Shown in pieces: positions 1-8,307 of a stretch of DNA of 64,000 nt. Position 1 is the first letter of the stretch, and every line of letters starts with the position of its first letter. The notes below the pieces were generated by a model that saw only the letters and a program-made list of their open reading frames with translations, did no database searches and was not told the origin of the DNA. The DNA is from Cryptosporangium minutisporangium (lineage in GTDB: Bacteria > Actinomycetota > Actinomycetes > Mycobacteriales > Cryptosporangiaceae), in the NCBI RefSeq assembly GCF_039536245.1, contig NZ_BAAAYN010000064.1:29805-93804 (forward strand). The letters run 5' to 3'. The translations under genes were made by a program, and so were the position numbers.

Positions 1-1157
1 GACATGTTCGTCGGCAGGTCGAGCGCGAGCGTCCAGCCGGGACTGGGGAACGAGAGCGGGCCCGGGTTCCCGGCTCCGAACCGCTTGAGCACGGCGAGGA
101 ACGCGGGGGAGCCGGCGGCGCTCAGCCGGTCGACGGCGGTCCGGACGACGTCCTCCGCGCCGTACGGGACCGTGAACTGGTACTGCACCAGGCCGGGGCG
201 GCCGTAGATCCGGTTCCAGCGGTCGACCAGGTCGAGCGGGTGGAAGAACGCGGCGATGCTCTGCAGCTGGCCGCGCTTGTCGGCCGGGGCTTTGCGGTAC
301 CAGAGCTCGTTGAACGCGGCGACCGTCGCTTTGTTCAGCAGCCCTGGCGGGACGATGCCGGCCGGCATCGACGCCAGCGGGTGCGGGCTGAACGCGAACG
401 GCTCCACGCGCTTCCGGCGTGGGAGCTGGTCGAGCCGCGCGTGGTCCCCGCGGGTGATCACCGAGCGACCCATCCGGGCGCCACGGGCCAGCAGGTCGAT
501 CCAGGCGACCGAGTAGCGGTACCGGTCGTCGGTGGTCGCGAGGCGGTCGAGCAACGCGTCGAGATTGGCGGCTCGCTCGGTGTCCACCGACATCAAGCTG
601 GTCTCGACCGGCAGCAGCTGGATCGTGGCGGCGAGCACGATCCCGGTCAGGCCCATGCCGCCCGCGGTCGCCCAGAACACGTCCGGGTCGTCGTCGGGCG
701 TCACGGTGCGGACCTCGCCCGAGGCGAGCAGCAGGTCGATACTCCGTACGTGCTGGGCGAACGTGCCCTCCACGTGGTGGTTCTTCCCGTGGATGTCGGC
801 GCCGATCGCGCCGCCGACGGTCACGTACCGGGTGCCGGGGGTGACCGGGACGAACCACCCGAACGGCAGCACCTGACGCATCAGCGTGTGCAGGCTCAGT
901 CCGGCCTCGACGTCGATGACACCGGCCTCGACGTCGAACCGGCGCACCCGGGTACAGCCGGTGAGGTCGACGACGAGGCCGCCGGCATTCTGAGCCGCGT
1001 CGCCGTAGCTGCGGCCCAGGCCTCGGGGGAGGACGCCCCTGGCCGGGGCGTCGCCGACTGCCTTGACCACCTCGTCGAGAGACGCGGGAGACATCACGTC
1101 CGCTGCGGTCGGGGCGGTGGAGCCCCAACCGGCCAGTAGTCGCCGCTCAGTAGTCAC
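1..1157 (-). CDS. dprE1: Decaprenylphosphoryl-beta-D-ribose oxidase, 3' part missing
   Basis: FAD-dependent oxidase that converts decaprenyl-phosphoryl-ribose to the 2-keto intermediate on the way to the arabinan donor DPA. The 385 residues present read like mycobacterial DprE1 almost throughout: N-terminal GWGxTAP, RGLGRSYGDAAQN, the FAD-binding VTVGGAIGADIHGKNHH, GMGLTGI, and later ELWYRK and FHPLD. The C-terminal part, which in mycobacteria carries the Cys hit by benzothiazinones, lies beyond the window edge. I chose the GTG at 1157 because AGGG lies about eight bases upstream; an in-frame ATG at 1175 is possible. An inverted repeat (1176-1193) sits right in front of the start. Family assignment is by remembered sequence similarity and is strong. 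Confidence 0.9.
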   Translation of the reverse strand, partial: MTTERRLLAGWGSTAPTAADVMSPASLDEVVKAVGDAPARGVLPRGLGRSYGDAAQNAGGLVVDLTGCTRVRRFDVEAGVIDVEAGLSLHTLMRQVLPFGWFVPVTPGTRYVTVGGAIGADIHGKNHHVEGTFAQHVRSIDLLLASGEVRTVTPDDDPDVFWATAGGMGLTGIVLAATIQLLPVETSLMSVDTERAANLDALLDRLATTDDRYRYSVAWIDLLARGARMGRSVITRGDHARLDQLPRRKRVEPFAFSPHPLASMPAGIVPPGLLNKATVAAFNELWYRKAPADKRGQLQSIAAFFHPLDLVDRWNRIYGRPGLVQYQFTVPYGAEDVVRTAVDRLSAAGSPAFLAVLKRFGAGNPGPLSFPSPGWTLALDLPTNM

Positions 1158-1175
1158 CGGGCCACCCTGCCACAT

Positions 1176-1193
1176 CCCTACTGTCCAGTAGGG
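1176..1193. promoter_or_regulatory. Perfect inverted repeat in front of dprE1, operator candidate
   Basis: CCCTACTG-TC-CAGTAGGG is a perfect 8-bp palindrome with a 2-bp spacer immediately upstream of the dprE1 start. The size and symmetry fit a TetR- or GntR-type operator. No cognate regulator is adjacent, so the role is inferred. Confidence 0.4.
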
Positions 1194-1207
1194 GGCGATC
1201 CGCCGAA

Positions 1208-1253
1208 GCGGTGTGCACTTAGGCCACCTATGGCTCGCCCAAGCGCACACCGC
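1208..1253. terminator. Inverted repeat downstream of the aldehyde dehydrogenase
   Basis: GCGGTGTGC (1208-1216) pairs with GCACACCGC (1245-1253) across a 28-base loop. It lies just past the stop of the minus-strand aldehyde dehydrogenase and before dprE1 on the same strand. There is no T-run, so it is only a possible terminator. Confidence 0.35.
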
Positions 1254-1258
1254 CTCGG

Positions 1259-2719
1259 TCAGAAGGGGTACTGGGCCGGGGTCGAGCGGAGGGTGATCCA
1301 CTGGGTTTCGGTGAACGCCTCCAGGTTGGCGCGGGCGCCGCCGTGGCGGGAGCCCGTGCCGGACTCGCCGACACCGCCGAACGGGATGACCGCCTCGTCG
1401 TTCACCGTCTGGTCGTTGATGTGCACCAATCCGCTCGGCAGCTGCTCCGCGATCTCCAGCGCCCGGGCGACGTCCTTCGTCATGATTCCCAGCGACAGCC
1501 CGTACGGCGTGTCCGCGGCCAGCGCCAACGCCTCCTCGACGGTCGAGAACCGGTGCACCGGTGCCACCGGCCCGAACACCTCTTCGGCCCAGGCCGGCGC
1601 CGTCGTCGGGACGTCGGCGAGCACGGTCGGCCGGTAGAACAGCCCCTCGTACGTGCCCCCGGCCGCGAGCCGCGCCCCTTGCTCGACGCTCGCGGTCACT
1701 CGCGCGTGGATGTTGTCGCGCTGCTGGGCGTCGATCACCGGGCCGAGTGCGACCTGCGCGGTGGCCGGGTCGCCGACCGGCAGGTTGTTCGCCCGTTCGG
1801 CGAGCGCGGCGATGTAGTCGTCGGCGACGCCGGCCGCGACCAGGTGCCGCCCGGTCGTCATGCAGATCTGGCCCTGGTTGAAGAACGATCCCCACGCCGC
1901 TGCGGAGACCACCTCGGCCGGGTCGACGTCGTCCAGCACGATCATCGCCGAGTTGCCGCCCAGCTCCAGGTGGGCGCGCTTGAGATGCTTCCCGGCGAGC
2001 TCGCCGATCCGGCGCCCGGCCTTCGTCGACCCGGTGAACGCGATCACTCGCGTCGCCGGGTCGGTGATCACCGCCTCGCCGACGTCCACACCGCCCGGCA
2101 GGTAGGACAGCAACCCGGACGGCAGCCCGGCCTCCTCGAGCACCCGCACGATCGTGACGCCGCCACAGACCGCCGTTCGCGGGTCCGGCTTGAACACGAC
2201 CGCGTTGCCGAGTGCCAGCGCCGGAGCGATCGCCCGGATCGCCAGGATGATCGGGACGTTGAACGGCGCGATCACACCGACGACGCCCACCGGCAGCTGT
2301 CGGGCCATGCTGAACCGGGGCAGCGCCGAGCGGAGGATCTCGCCGTACGGTGCCGAGGCCAGCGCAGCCGCCTCGTAACACTCCTGCGCGGCGGTGTCGG
2401 TCTCGAACGCGGCCCGTCCGGGGATCGCACCCCCCTCGCGGATCAGCCAGCCGTGGATCTCCTCGGCGTGCGCAGTGAAGAGGTCACCGGCCCGTCGCAG
2501 GACGGCGGCCCGCTCGACGTACGGCAGCGCGGCCCAGGTCTTCTGGGCCTCGACGGCCGAAGCGGCAGCCCGCCGGACGTCGGCAGGCGACGCACGGCCG
2601 ACCAGGGCGAGCTCCTTGCCGGTCGCCGGCTCCACGGAGGGCGCCGGGTCCGCGTCACCGGCCATCCACCCGTCGAGGTAGATCTTGCCTTCCCAGACCG
2701 CACTGTCCAGCAGACCCAT
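1259..2719 (-). CDS. NAD(P)-dependent aldehyde dehydrogenase (benzaldehyde-dehydrogenase-like)
   Basis: A 486-residue cytoplasmic ALDH-superfamily enzyme that oxidises an aldehyde to the acid. Visible landmarks: the cofactor-binding FKPDPRT and FTGST, the general-base Glu in LELGGNS, the catalytic Cys in FNQGQICMTTGR, and the C-terminal EVFGP and PFGGVGESG. The overall pattern (GRAAFETDTAAQECYEAA, ARQLPVGVVGVIAPFN) resembles benzaldehyde/vanillin-type dehydrogenases more than betaine-type ones. The start chosen is the ATG at 2719, preceded by AAGGAG at good spacing; a nearer-upstream ATG would overlap that ribosome site. It is divergent from the cupin gene at 2924. The substrate is unknown. 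Confidence 0.85.
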   Translation of the reverse strand: MGLLDSAVWEGKIYLDGWMAGDADPAPSVEPATGKELALVGRASPADVRRAAASAVEAQKTWAALPYVERAAVLRRAGDLFTAHAEEIHGWLIREGGAIPGRAAFETDTAAQECYEAAALASAPYGEILRSALPRFSMARQLPVGVVGVIAPFNVPIILAIRAIAPALALGNAVVFKPDPRTAVCGGVTIVRVLEEAGLPSGLLSYLPGGVDVGEAVITDPATRVIAFTGSTKAGRRIGELAGKHLKRAHLELGGNSAMIVLDDVDPAEVVSAAAWGSFFNQGQICMTTGRHLVAAGVADDYIAALAERANNLPVGDPATAQVALGPVIDAQQRDNIHARVTASVEQGARLAAGGTYEGLFYRPTVLADVPTTAPAWAEEVFGPVAPVHRFSTVEEALALAADTPYGLSLGIMTKDVARALEIAEQLPSGLVHINDQTVNDEAVIPFGGVGESGTGSRHGGARANLEAFTETQWITLRSTPAQYPF

Positions 2720-2923
2720 GGTGTCCATCTCCTTCGACGGTCGAGCGGTGAGTCGTAGGCGCATGCCACCGGACACGCGGGAAAGGTGTCCAGAGGTGTT
2801 TCCGGTATTCGGACGCACTCTTCGTCAGAAGTACGCCCAGGTGGGGCAGGAGTCACGCCTGCCGTTCCACCGGGTGGACCGCTCTTCGTGTAGTACCCGC
2901 GTTCCGTGGGAAGCAGTTGGCGC

Positions 2924-3316
2924 ATGGAGCACTTCACGATCGCCACCGTCGCCGAAAAGAGCCCCGACTTCCGCCGGGTGCTGTGGACCGGCGAACACAG
3001 CCAACTCGTCATCATGACCATTCCGCCGGGCGGGGAGATCGGCGAGGAGGTCCACCCGGACACCGATCAGATCCTCACGTTCGTGAGCGGCGTGGGAGAG
3101 GCGTGCGTCTCCGGCCAGACCCGGAAGGTCGCCCAGGGTGACCTCGTCGTCGTTCCCGCCGGCCGCAAGCACAACTTCGTCAACACCGGGCCGAACCCGC
3201 TGGTGCTCTACACGGTCTACGGGCCGCCGGAGCACGCCGAGGGTGCCGTGCACAAGACGAAGGAAGAAGCCGACGCGCTGGAAGAGGCCGGCAAGGACGA
3301 ACCGCCGACCTCGTAG
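2924..3316 (+). CDS. Small single-domain cupin protein
   Basis: A 130-residue conserved-barrel cupin. Residues 30-100 hold both cupin motifs: the first with PPGGEIGEEVHPDTDQ and a downstream glycine-rich turn, the second with PAGRKHNFVNTGPNPL. The histidines and Glu needed to bind one divalent metal are present. Such stand-alone cupins are sugar-isomerase-, dioxygenase- or storage-like; the substrate cannot be read from sequence. The charged C-terminal tail (about 20 residues, Glu/Lys rich) is typical of this small actinobacterial family. The start is the ATG giving MEHFTIATV, as family members begin; a GTG at 2906 is in frame but adds six residues only. The MITE-like element begins five bases after the stop. 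Confidence 0.8.
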   Translation: MEHFTIATVAEKSPDFRRVLWTGEHSQLVIMTIPPGGEIGEEVHPDTDQILTFVSGVGEACVSGQTRKVAQGDLVVVPAGRKHNFVNTGPNPLVLYTVYGPPEHAEGAVHKTKEEADALEEAGKDEPPTS

Positions 3317-3709
3317 CGGAGCTAGGCCGTGTTTCAAAGGCCAGCAACCCGCCGTGGCCGAGGCCCAGACGACGACTGGCGGCGTTGTCGGCCCGTCCGG
3401 AGACAAAAACGGCATCCGGACGAACCTCCGCCTTGCCGGACCGCCGCCTGGACCGCGCCCACGGCGGCCTGAACCTTTGAAACGCGGCCTAGCCGCCCCC
3501 GCGCCGACTCGGCGCTCACCAACCTCGGAGCGTAGCTGCGAGATACGTCACAGTGATCGAACAAACCCGAGGCCGCGCGGGGTGGCTGGGGCATACGAAC
3601 GTGAACGGGGTGTTTCCCGAGGCTCATCGGCCATAGAGTCGCGATTCAACTGTCGTCAGACGTTCTCGACCGGACTGCCACCCGGTCGGCACGGAGGACG
3701 GGGAGAGCG
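3317..3709. other. Gene-free stretch: MITE-like element plus upstream region of a GGDEF gene
   Basis: No coding region is credible here. The first 177 bases are taken up by the inverted-repeat element at 3321-3493. The remaining 216 bases lead to the GGDEF gene at 3710, whose ribosome site GGGGAGAG is visible. I see no convincing -35/-10 pair. Confidence 0.6.
3321..3493. mobile_element. MITE-like element with 20-bp terminal inverted repeats
   Basis: The ends GCTAGGCCGTGTTTCAAAGG (3321-3340) and the complement at 3474-3493 match in 19 of 20 positions. The inward sequence continues as an imperfect hairpin, with CGCCGTGG-type blocks on both sides. The element is 173 bp, has no coding capacity and is flanked by TA on both sides (CTA|GGCC ... 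GGCC|TAG), as expected for TA- or CTAG-targeting transposases. It looks like a non-autonomous derivative of an insertion sequence, possibly IS5- or IS630-like. No transposase is in the window. Confidence 0.6.
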
Positions 3710-5932
3710 ATGCGTCGCGGCTGGCTCACCGGGGTGGTCGTCCTCAGCGTGGCCTTTCAGGTCGCGCTCGTGTTGCTGCCCACCGGCGCGGTGCACGTCG
3801 AGAGCATCGGGTTACTCCTGGTGACAGCATGGGCCACCCGACATTTCGCGCGACGGGCCCGTGAGCTGACCGGCGCCCAGCGGCGTTGGCGGATGCTGAG
3901 CGTCGTCGCCTTGGTCTTCTGGGCGTTGGCGCTCACCGGTAACGAAGTCGGCCTGGCGGTCGGGGCGTCGCTGGGTGTCCGGATGGGCACGCTCGCGTTC
4001 TTCGCTCAGCTGGCGCTGGCGTGTGCGGTGGTCACGCTCCTGATGGTTCCGGGGCTCCGACTGACCCGCTCGTCGACGGCGAGGATGCTCATCGACGGGG
4101 CGGCGGTCGGCCTGTCGCTGGCCAGCCTCGCCTGGGCCGCACTGTTCGGAGTGGACCCCGCGGTCGACCTGGACGCACCCGGTGCGCTGGCGCTGATCAC
4201 GCTCTCCGGGTCGTTGCTCGTGCTGCTGTCGGCGGCACTGCCGATCATGCTCGGCCGCAGCCACAACGGGCCGACGTCGCTGGGCTCGTTCGCCGGTGGC
4301 ATCGCGGTGATGGCGTGCGGTGCGCTGGCCGCGGGTTTTGCGGCGCTCGCCGGTGACCCGGCGCCGGAGGCCGTCGCCGGTGGAGCCCTGTTCCTGGGGA
4401 CCGCGCTGATCGGCCGGGCGGCGCTGTTGCCGATGCCGACGTTCGTCCGCCGCGCGTCCTGGGACTACCCGACGACGCTGGCACAGGCGCTGCCGTACCT
4501 GGTGCTGCTGGCGCTGGCCCTGATCGCCGCGGTGCACCAGGCGCTGGTGCGCGAGATCAACCCGGTGCTGACCGGAATGCTGTTCACGCTCGCGGTCGCG
4601 GTGCTGACCCGGCAGTTCCTCTCGCTGCAGCGGAACGCCCGGCTGGCCGCGGAGCTGACCCGCCAGCGGGCGCAACTGGCCTACCAGGCGTTCCACGACC
4701 CCCTGACCGGGCTGGCGAATCGAACGCTGTTCGCCGAGCGTCTCGACGCGGCGCTGGCGGCGGGGCGGGCACCGTCGGTGCTGCTGGTCGACCTGGACGG
4801 GTTCAAGGCGGTGAACGACTCGCGCGGGCACGCCGCCGGTGACCAGTTGCTGGTCACGGTGGCGCGGCGGCTGCGGGCGTCGGTCGGCAGCGCGGACACC
4901 GTCGCCAGGATGGGCGGCGACGAGTTCGCGGTCCTGGTCCCCGGCACCGACACGTCGACGGATCCGCGGGAGGTCGCCGAGACGATCCTCGGCCGGGTCG
5001 CGCGGCCGGTGACGCTCGGCGAGGCCACGGTCGGGCTGCGCGTCAGCGTCGGAGTGGCCACCGCACAGCCCGGCTCGTCCGCGGACGCCGTGCTCCGCGA
5101 CGCCGACCTCGCCCTCTACCGCGCGAAACAGGAGGGAAAGAACCGCTACCGAGTCGCCGACAGCGAACTCGCGCAGCGGTCGCTCGACCGGTACCGCCTG
5201 GAGGAGGAGTTGCGCTCCGGTGTGCGCCAGGACGAGTTCGAGGTGCTCTACCGGCCGGTCGTCGAGTCGGCGTCGGAGCGGATCGTCGGAGCCGAGGCCG
5301 TTCTGCGGTGGCACCACCGCGAGCGTGGGCTGCTCGACCGGGCGGAGTTCGAGGACGCCGCGATCGCCGTCGGACTGCTCACCGCGCTCGACCGCCGAGT
5401 GCTCGAGTCCGCGTGCGCGGACGCCGCCGCGTGGGCGGACAGTGCGCCGGACCTGACCGTCACGGTGCCGATCTGCGCCGCCAGCGTCGCCGACGCCGCG
5501 CTGCTCGGCGCGGTGACCCGGTGCCTGGTCGCCGGTGGCATCCGGCCGGACGTCCTGGAACTCGCGGTTCCCTCGGCGGCGCTGGTGGCCGACGCCGCAG
5601 GGGTCGAGCCACCGTTGCGGGCGCTGGCCGGGCTGGGCGTCAACCTCGCGGTAGCCGACATCGGCGCAGGGCCCACCGAGCTCCACTCCCTGCGGACACT
5701 GCCGCTGCGGACGGCGCTACTGCACCGTTCGCTCGCTGGCGACCCGGTGCTGATCCGCGCGGTCTTCGCCCTGGTGGAGGCGCTCGGGATGCGCCCGGTG
5801 GTGACCGGCGTCGGCTCCCGCGCGCGCCTTCGGGAGTGCGGTGCGGGCCTGGCGACGTTCGGCGCTGCGGTATCCGCGGACGAGTTCGCGCTCCTCCTCC
5901 CCGGCCCCCATCGCGCCGACTCGGTGGCCTGA
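3710..5932 (+). CDS. Membrane diguanylate cyclase with degenerate EAL domain
   Basis: 740 residues. The first ~310 form about eight to nine hydrophobic helices (sensor-like membrane region). A GGDEF domain follows with an intact active motif (GGDEF near residue 402) and DLDGFKAVND, so c-di-GMP synthesis is expected. The C-terminal EAL-type domain (about 505-735) has lost its catalytic residues: EAL reads EAV, the metal-binding Asn of the VSVN segment is replaced, and the DDFG motif reads ADIG. It is therefore probably a binding or regulatory domain. The ATG follows GGGGAG. The downstream neighbour at 6022 has the same layout with intact motifs, so this is a duplicated pair. Confidence 0.9.
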   Translation: MRRGWLTGVVVLSVAFQVALVLLPTGAVHVESIGLLLVTAWATRHFARRARELTGAQRRWRMLSVVALVFWALALTGNEVGLAVGASLGVRMGTLAFFAQLALACAVVTLLMVPGLRLTRSSTARMLIDGAAVGLSLASLAWAALFGVDPAVDLDAPGALALITLSGSLLVLLSAALPIMLGRSHNGPTSLGSFAGGIAVMACGALAAGFAALAGDPAPEAVAGGALFLGTALIGRAALLPMPTFVRRASWDYPTTLAQALPYLVLLALALIAAVHQALVREINPVLTGMLFTLAVAVLTRQFLSLQRNARLAAELTRQRAQLAYQAFHDPLTGLANRTLFAERLDAALAAGRAPSVLLVDLDGFKAVNDSRGHAAGDQLLVTVARRLRASVGSADTVARMGGDEFAVLVPGTDTSTDPREVAETILGRVARPVTLGEATVGLRVSVGVATAQPGSSADAVLRDADLALYRAKQEGKNRYRVADSELAQRSLDRYRLEEELRSGVRQDEFEVLYRPVVESASERIVGAEAVLRWHHRERGLLDRAEFEDAAIAVGLLTALDRRVLESACADAAAWADSAPDLTVTVPICAASVADAALLGAVTRCLVAGGIRPDVLELAVPSAALVADAAGVEPPLRALAGLGVNLAVADIGAGPTELHSLRTLPLRTALLHRSLAGDPVLIRAVFALVEALGMRPVVTGVGSRARLRECGAGLATFGAAVSADEFALLLPGPHRADSVA

Positions 5933-6021
5933 CCTCTTCTCGGCCGAGCCGTCGCTCCTTCTGCTCAGTCGGCGGCGGTGGCGGCCGATGGGAGCGGAGA
6001 GGTTCGCATCCGGGGGGACGC

Positions 6022-8307
6022 ATGCGGCGTGGGTGGGTAGCGGCAGCGATCGCCGTCGTCGCTTACGCGATTGTCGCCCGAGCCCTCGGGTCCTCGTTCG
6101 GCCTGATCGACGATCTCATTCTGGACGGTCTGATCCTCCTGGGGTTGGTCCGCTACCTCCGAGCCGGGCGCCGTGCGGTGGGCCGTCGCCGAACCGGCCG
6201 CCTGCTCGGGGCAACCGCGATGGGTCTCTGGCTGGTCGGGCTGGTGGTGCACACCGCCGTCGCCAGGCTCGGCGCCTCCTCGGAGCTGCAGATCGGCGTG
6301 CTCGCGGCGTGTTCGGTCCCGCCGTCGATCTGCGCGGTCGCGGCCCTGCTGGTCCTCCCGATGGCTCCACCGACCCTGCTCGGCAAGGTGCGTCTATTCT
6401 GCGACGGGGCGATCATCGCGATCTCGCTCTCCGGCGTGATCTGGCTGCTCATGGGGCAGGAGTGGTACGCCACCGCTCGGCAGGTGGGCTACGGCGCGGT
6501 GAGCGTGACGGTGCTCTGCCTGGTCCTCGTGATGGTCGTCTCGATCGCGGTCCTGCTGCTCGTCAACGGCGAGCTGACCGGCCGTTCCGCGCTCACCGGG
6601 CTCACCGTCGGCGGCGGTCTGGTCGCGACGTCGCTGGTGTTCGAGACGGCGACCGCGCTCCGCGGCGACGAATGGACGTGGGGTCACGTCGTGGCCCAGC
6701 TCGGTGCGCTCACCGTCGCGATGTCCGCCGGGCTGCCGATGCCCATGGGCGGCGGCCGCGACCGCGGGCCGACCACGTTCGCGGCGCAGGCACTGCCGTA
6801 CCTGCCGCTCGTCGTCATGGCCTCGTTCGCGATGCGGGAACAGCTCCAGTACGGCCGGATGGACACCGTGGTGGTCTGGCACGGCATGGGAGTCGTGATC
6901 GCGATCCTCGCGCGCCAGTTCCTGTCACTGCGGATGACGACGTCGCTCAGCAACGAGTTGGGGGCGCAGCGCGCTCGGCTCGCCCACCAGGCGTACCACG
7001 ACCCGCTCACCGGACTGGCGAACCGGACGCTGTTCAGCGACCGGCTGGCCGAGGCGCTCGCGTCCGACCGGCCGCGGCCGGCGCTGCTGCTGGTGGACCT
7101 CGACGGCTTCAAGGCGGTCAACGACACGCGTGGTCACGCCGCCGGTGATCAGCTGCTGGTCGCGGTCGCCGGACGGTTGCGGGGTGCGGTGCGCGCCACG
7201 GACACGGTTGCCCGCCTAGGCGGCGACGAGTTCGCGGTGCTGCTACCCGGCGCGGCCGGCGAAGCGGACGCCGTGGCGGTGGCCACCGTGATCCTGGAGC
7301 GGGTCAGCCAGCCGGTCTCGGTCGGCGACGGCAACCCGGTCGCGGTACGGGCGAGCGTCGGCATCGCGCTGGCCGACGACCGGTCGACCGCCGAACTGCT
7401 CCTCCGCGACGCCGACCTGGCGCTGTACGAGGCGAAGGAGACCGGTAAGAACCGGTACCGCGTCGCCGACCAGGAGTTGTCCAGCTCCTCGCTCGGTCGG
7501 CTGCAACTGGAGGAGGAGCTCCGCACCGCGCTCGACGCCGGCCAGTTCGAAGTGCATTACCAACCGATCGTCGAGCTGGCGTCCGAGCGGGTCACGGCGG
7601 TCGAGGCGCTCGTGCGGTGGCGGCACCCCACCCGGGGCTTGCTCGGCCCGGGCGCGTTCCTGGAGGCCGCCGAGTCCGCCGGGCTGCTGTCCGCGCTCGA
7701 CGGGTTCGTGCTGCGATCCGCCTGCCACCAGGTCAAGATCTGGCGCGAGATGCGGCAGGACTTCGTCGTCAGCGTCAACGTCTGCGCCGCGCATCTGGTG
7801 GACGCGGGCCTCGCCGACGAGGTGGCGGCCGCACTCGCCGAGGCCGACGTACCGGCCGGCGCGCTGATGCTGGAGGTCACCGAGACCTCTCTCGTCGCCG
7901 ACCTGGCGTTGGCCGCGCGGACCCTGCGCGAGCTGTCCGACCTCGGTGTGCGGATCGCGCTGGACGACTTCGGCACCGGTTACTCGTCGCTGACCTACCT
8001 GCGGACGCTGCCGATCCACGCGATCAAGATCGACCGGTCGTTCGTCCGTGACCTGGACGGGAACGCGACCGACGAGGCTGTGACCAGGGCCATCCTCGGT
8101 CTGGCCGAGACGCTCGGGCTCCGTCCGGTCGCCGAAGGGGTCGAGGGCGTCTCGCAGGCCGACCGACTGCGTGACCTGCGGTGCGGCCACGCGCAGGGAT
8201 TCCTGTTCGCGAAGCCGATGCCGGCGCGGCAGCTCACCCAGCTGCTGGCGACGCCGGACCGAATGCAGCACACCGCGCGGGACGAGTCACTGGCCCCGCA
8301 GTCTTAG
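6022..8307 (+). CDS. Membrane GGDEF-EAL bifunctional c-di-GMP enzyme
   Basis: 761 residues with the same plan as the upstream paralogue: about eight membrane helices to residue ~310, GGDEF (motif GGDEF near 399), then EAL. Here the EAL domain is complete: EALVRW, VSVNV, LEVTETS, LDDFGTGYSSL, IKIDRSFV and VAEGVE. Both synthesis and hydrolysis of c-di-GMP are possible. The start is the ATG giving MRRGWVAAA, nearly the same first residues as the paralogue (MRRGWLTGV); the frame is open further upstream but overlaps the previous gene. The 89-bp gap suggests co-transcription. It ends convergently, overlapping the next gene by four bases. Confidence 0.9.
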   Translation: MRRGWVAAAIAVVAYAIVARALGSSFGLIDDLILDGLILLGLVRYLRAGRRAVGRRRTGRLLGATAMGLWLVGLVVHTAVARLGASSELQIGVLAACSVPPSICAVAALLVLPMAPPTLLGKVRLFCDGAIIAISLSGVIWLLMGQEWYATARQVGYGAVSVTVLCLVLVMVVSIAVLLLVNGELTGRSALTGLTVGGGLVATSLVFETATALRGDEWTWGHVVAQLGALTVAMSAGLPMPMGGGRDRGPTTFAAQALPYLPLVVMASFAMREQLQYGRMDTVVVWHGMGVVIAILARQFLSLRMTTSLSNELGAQRARLAHQAYHDPLTGLANRTLFSDRLAEALASDRPRPALLLVDLDGFKAVNDTRGHAAGDQLLVAVAGRLRGAVRATDTVARLGGDEFAVLLPGAAGEADAVAVATVILERVSQPVSVGDGNPVAVRASVGIALADDRSTAELLLRDADLALYEAKETGKNRYRVADQELSSSSLGRLQLEEELRTALDAGQFEVHYQPIVELASERVTAVEALVRWRHPTRGLLGPGAFLEAAESAGLLSALDGFVLRSACHQVKIWREMRQDFVVSVNVCAAHLVDAGLADEVAAALAEADVPAGALMLEVTETSLVADLALAARTLRELSDLGVRIALDDFGTGYSSLTYLRTLPIHAIKIDRSFVRDLDGNATDEAVTRAILGLAETLGLRPVAEGVEGVSQADRLRDLRCGHAQGFLFAKPMPARQLTQLLATPDRMQHTARDESLAPQS

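Noticed and set aside
3812..5686. Long open frame (624 codons) antisense to the first GGDEF gene
   Set aside because: High-GC antisense shadow; residue composition is Arg/Gln/Gly noise while the plus strand encodes recognisable domains.
5308..6021. N-terminal extension of the second GGDEF protein
   Set aside because: It would overlap the upstream gene by over 600 bases; the internal ATG at 6022 starts like the paralogue and follows a suitable gap.
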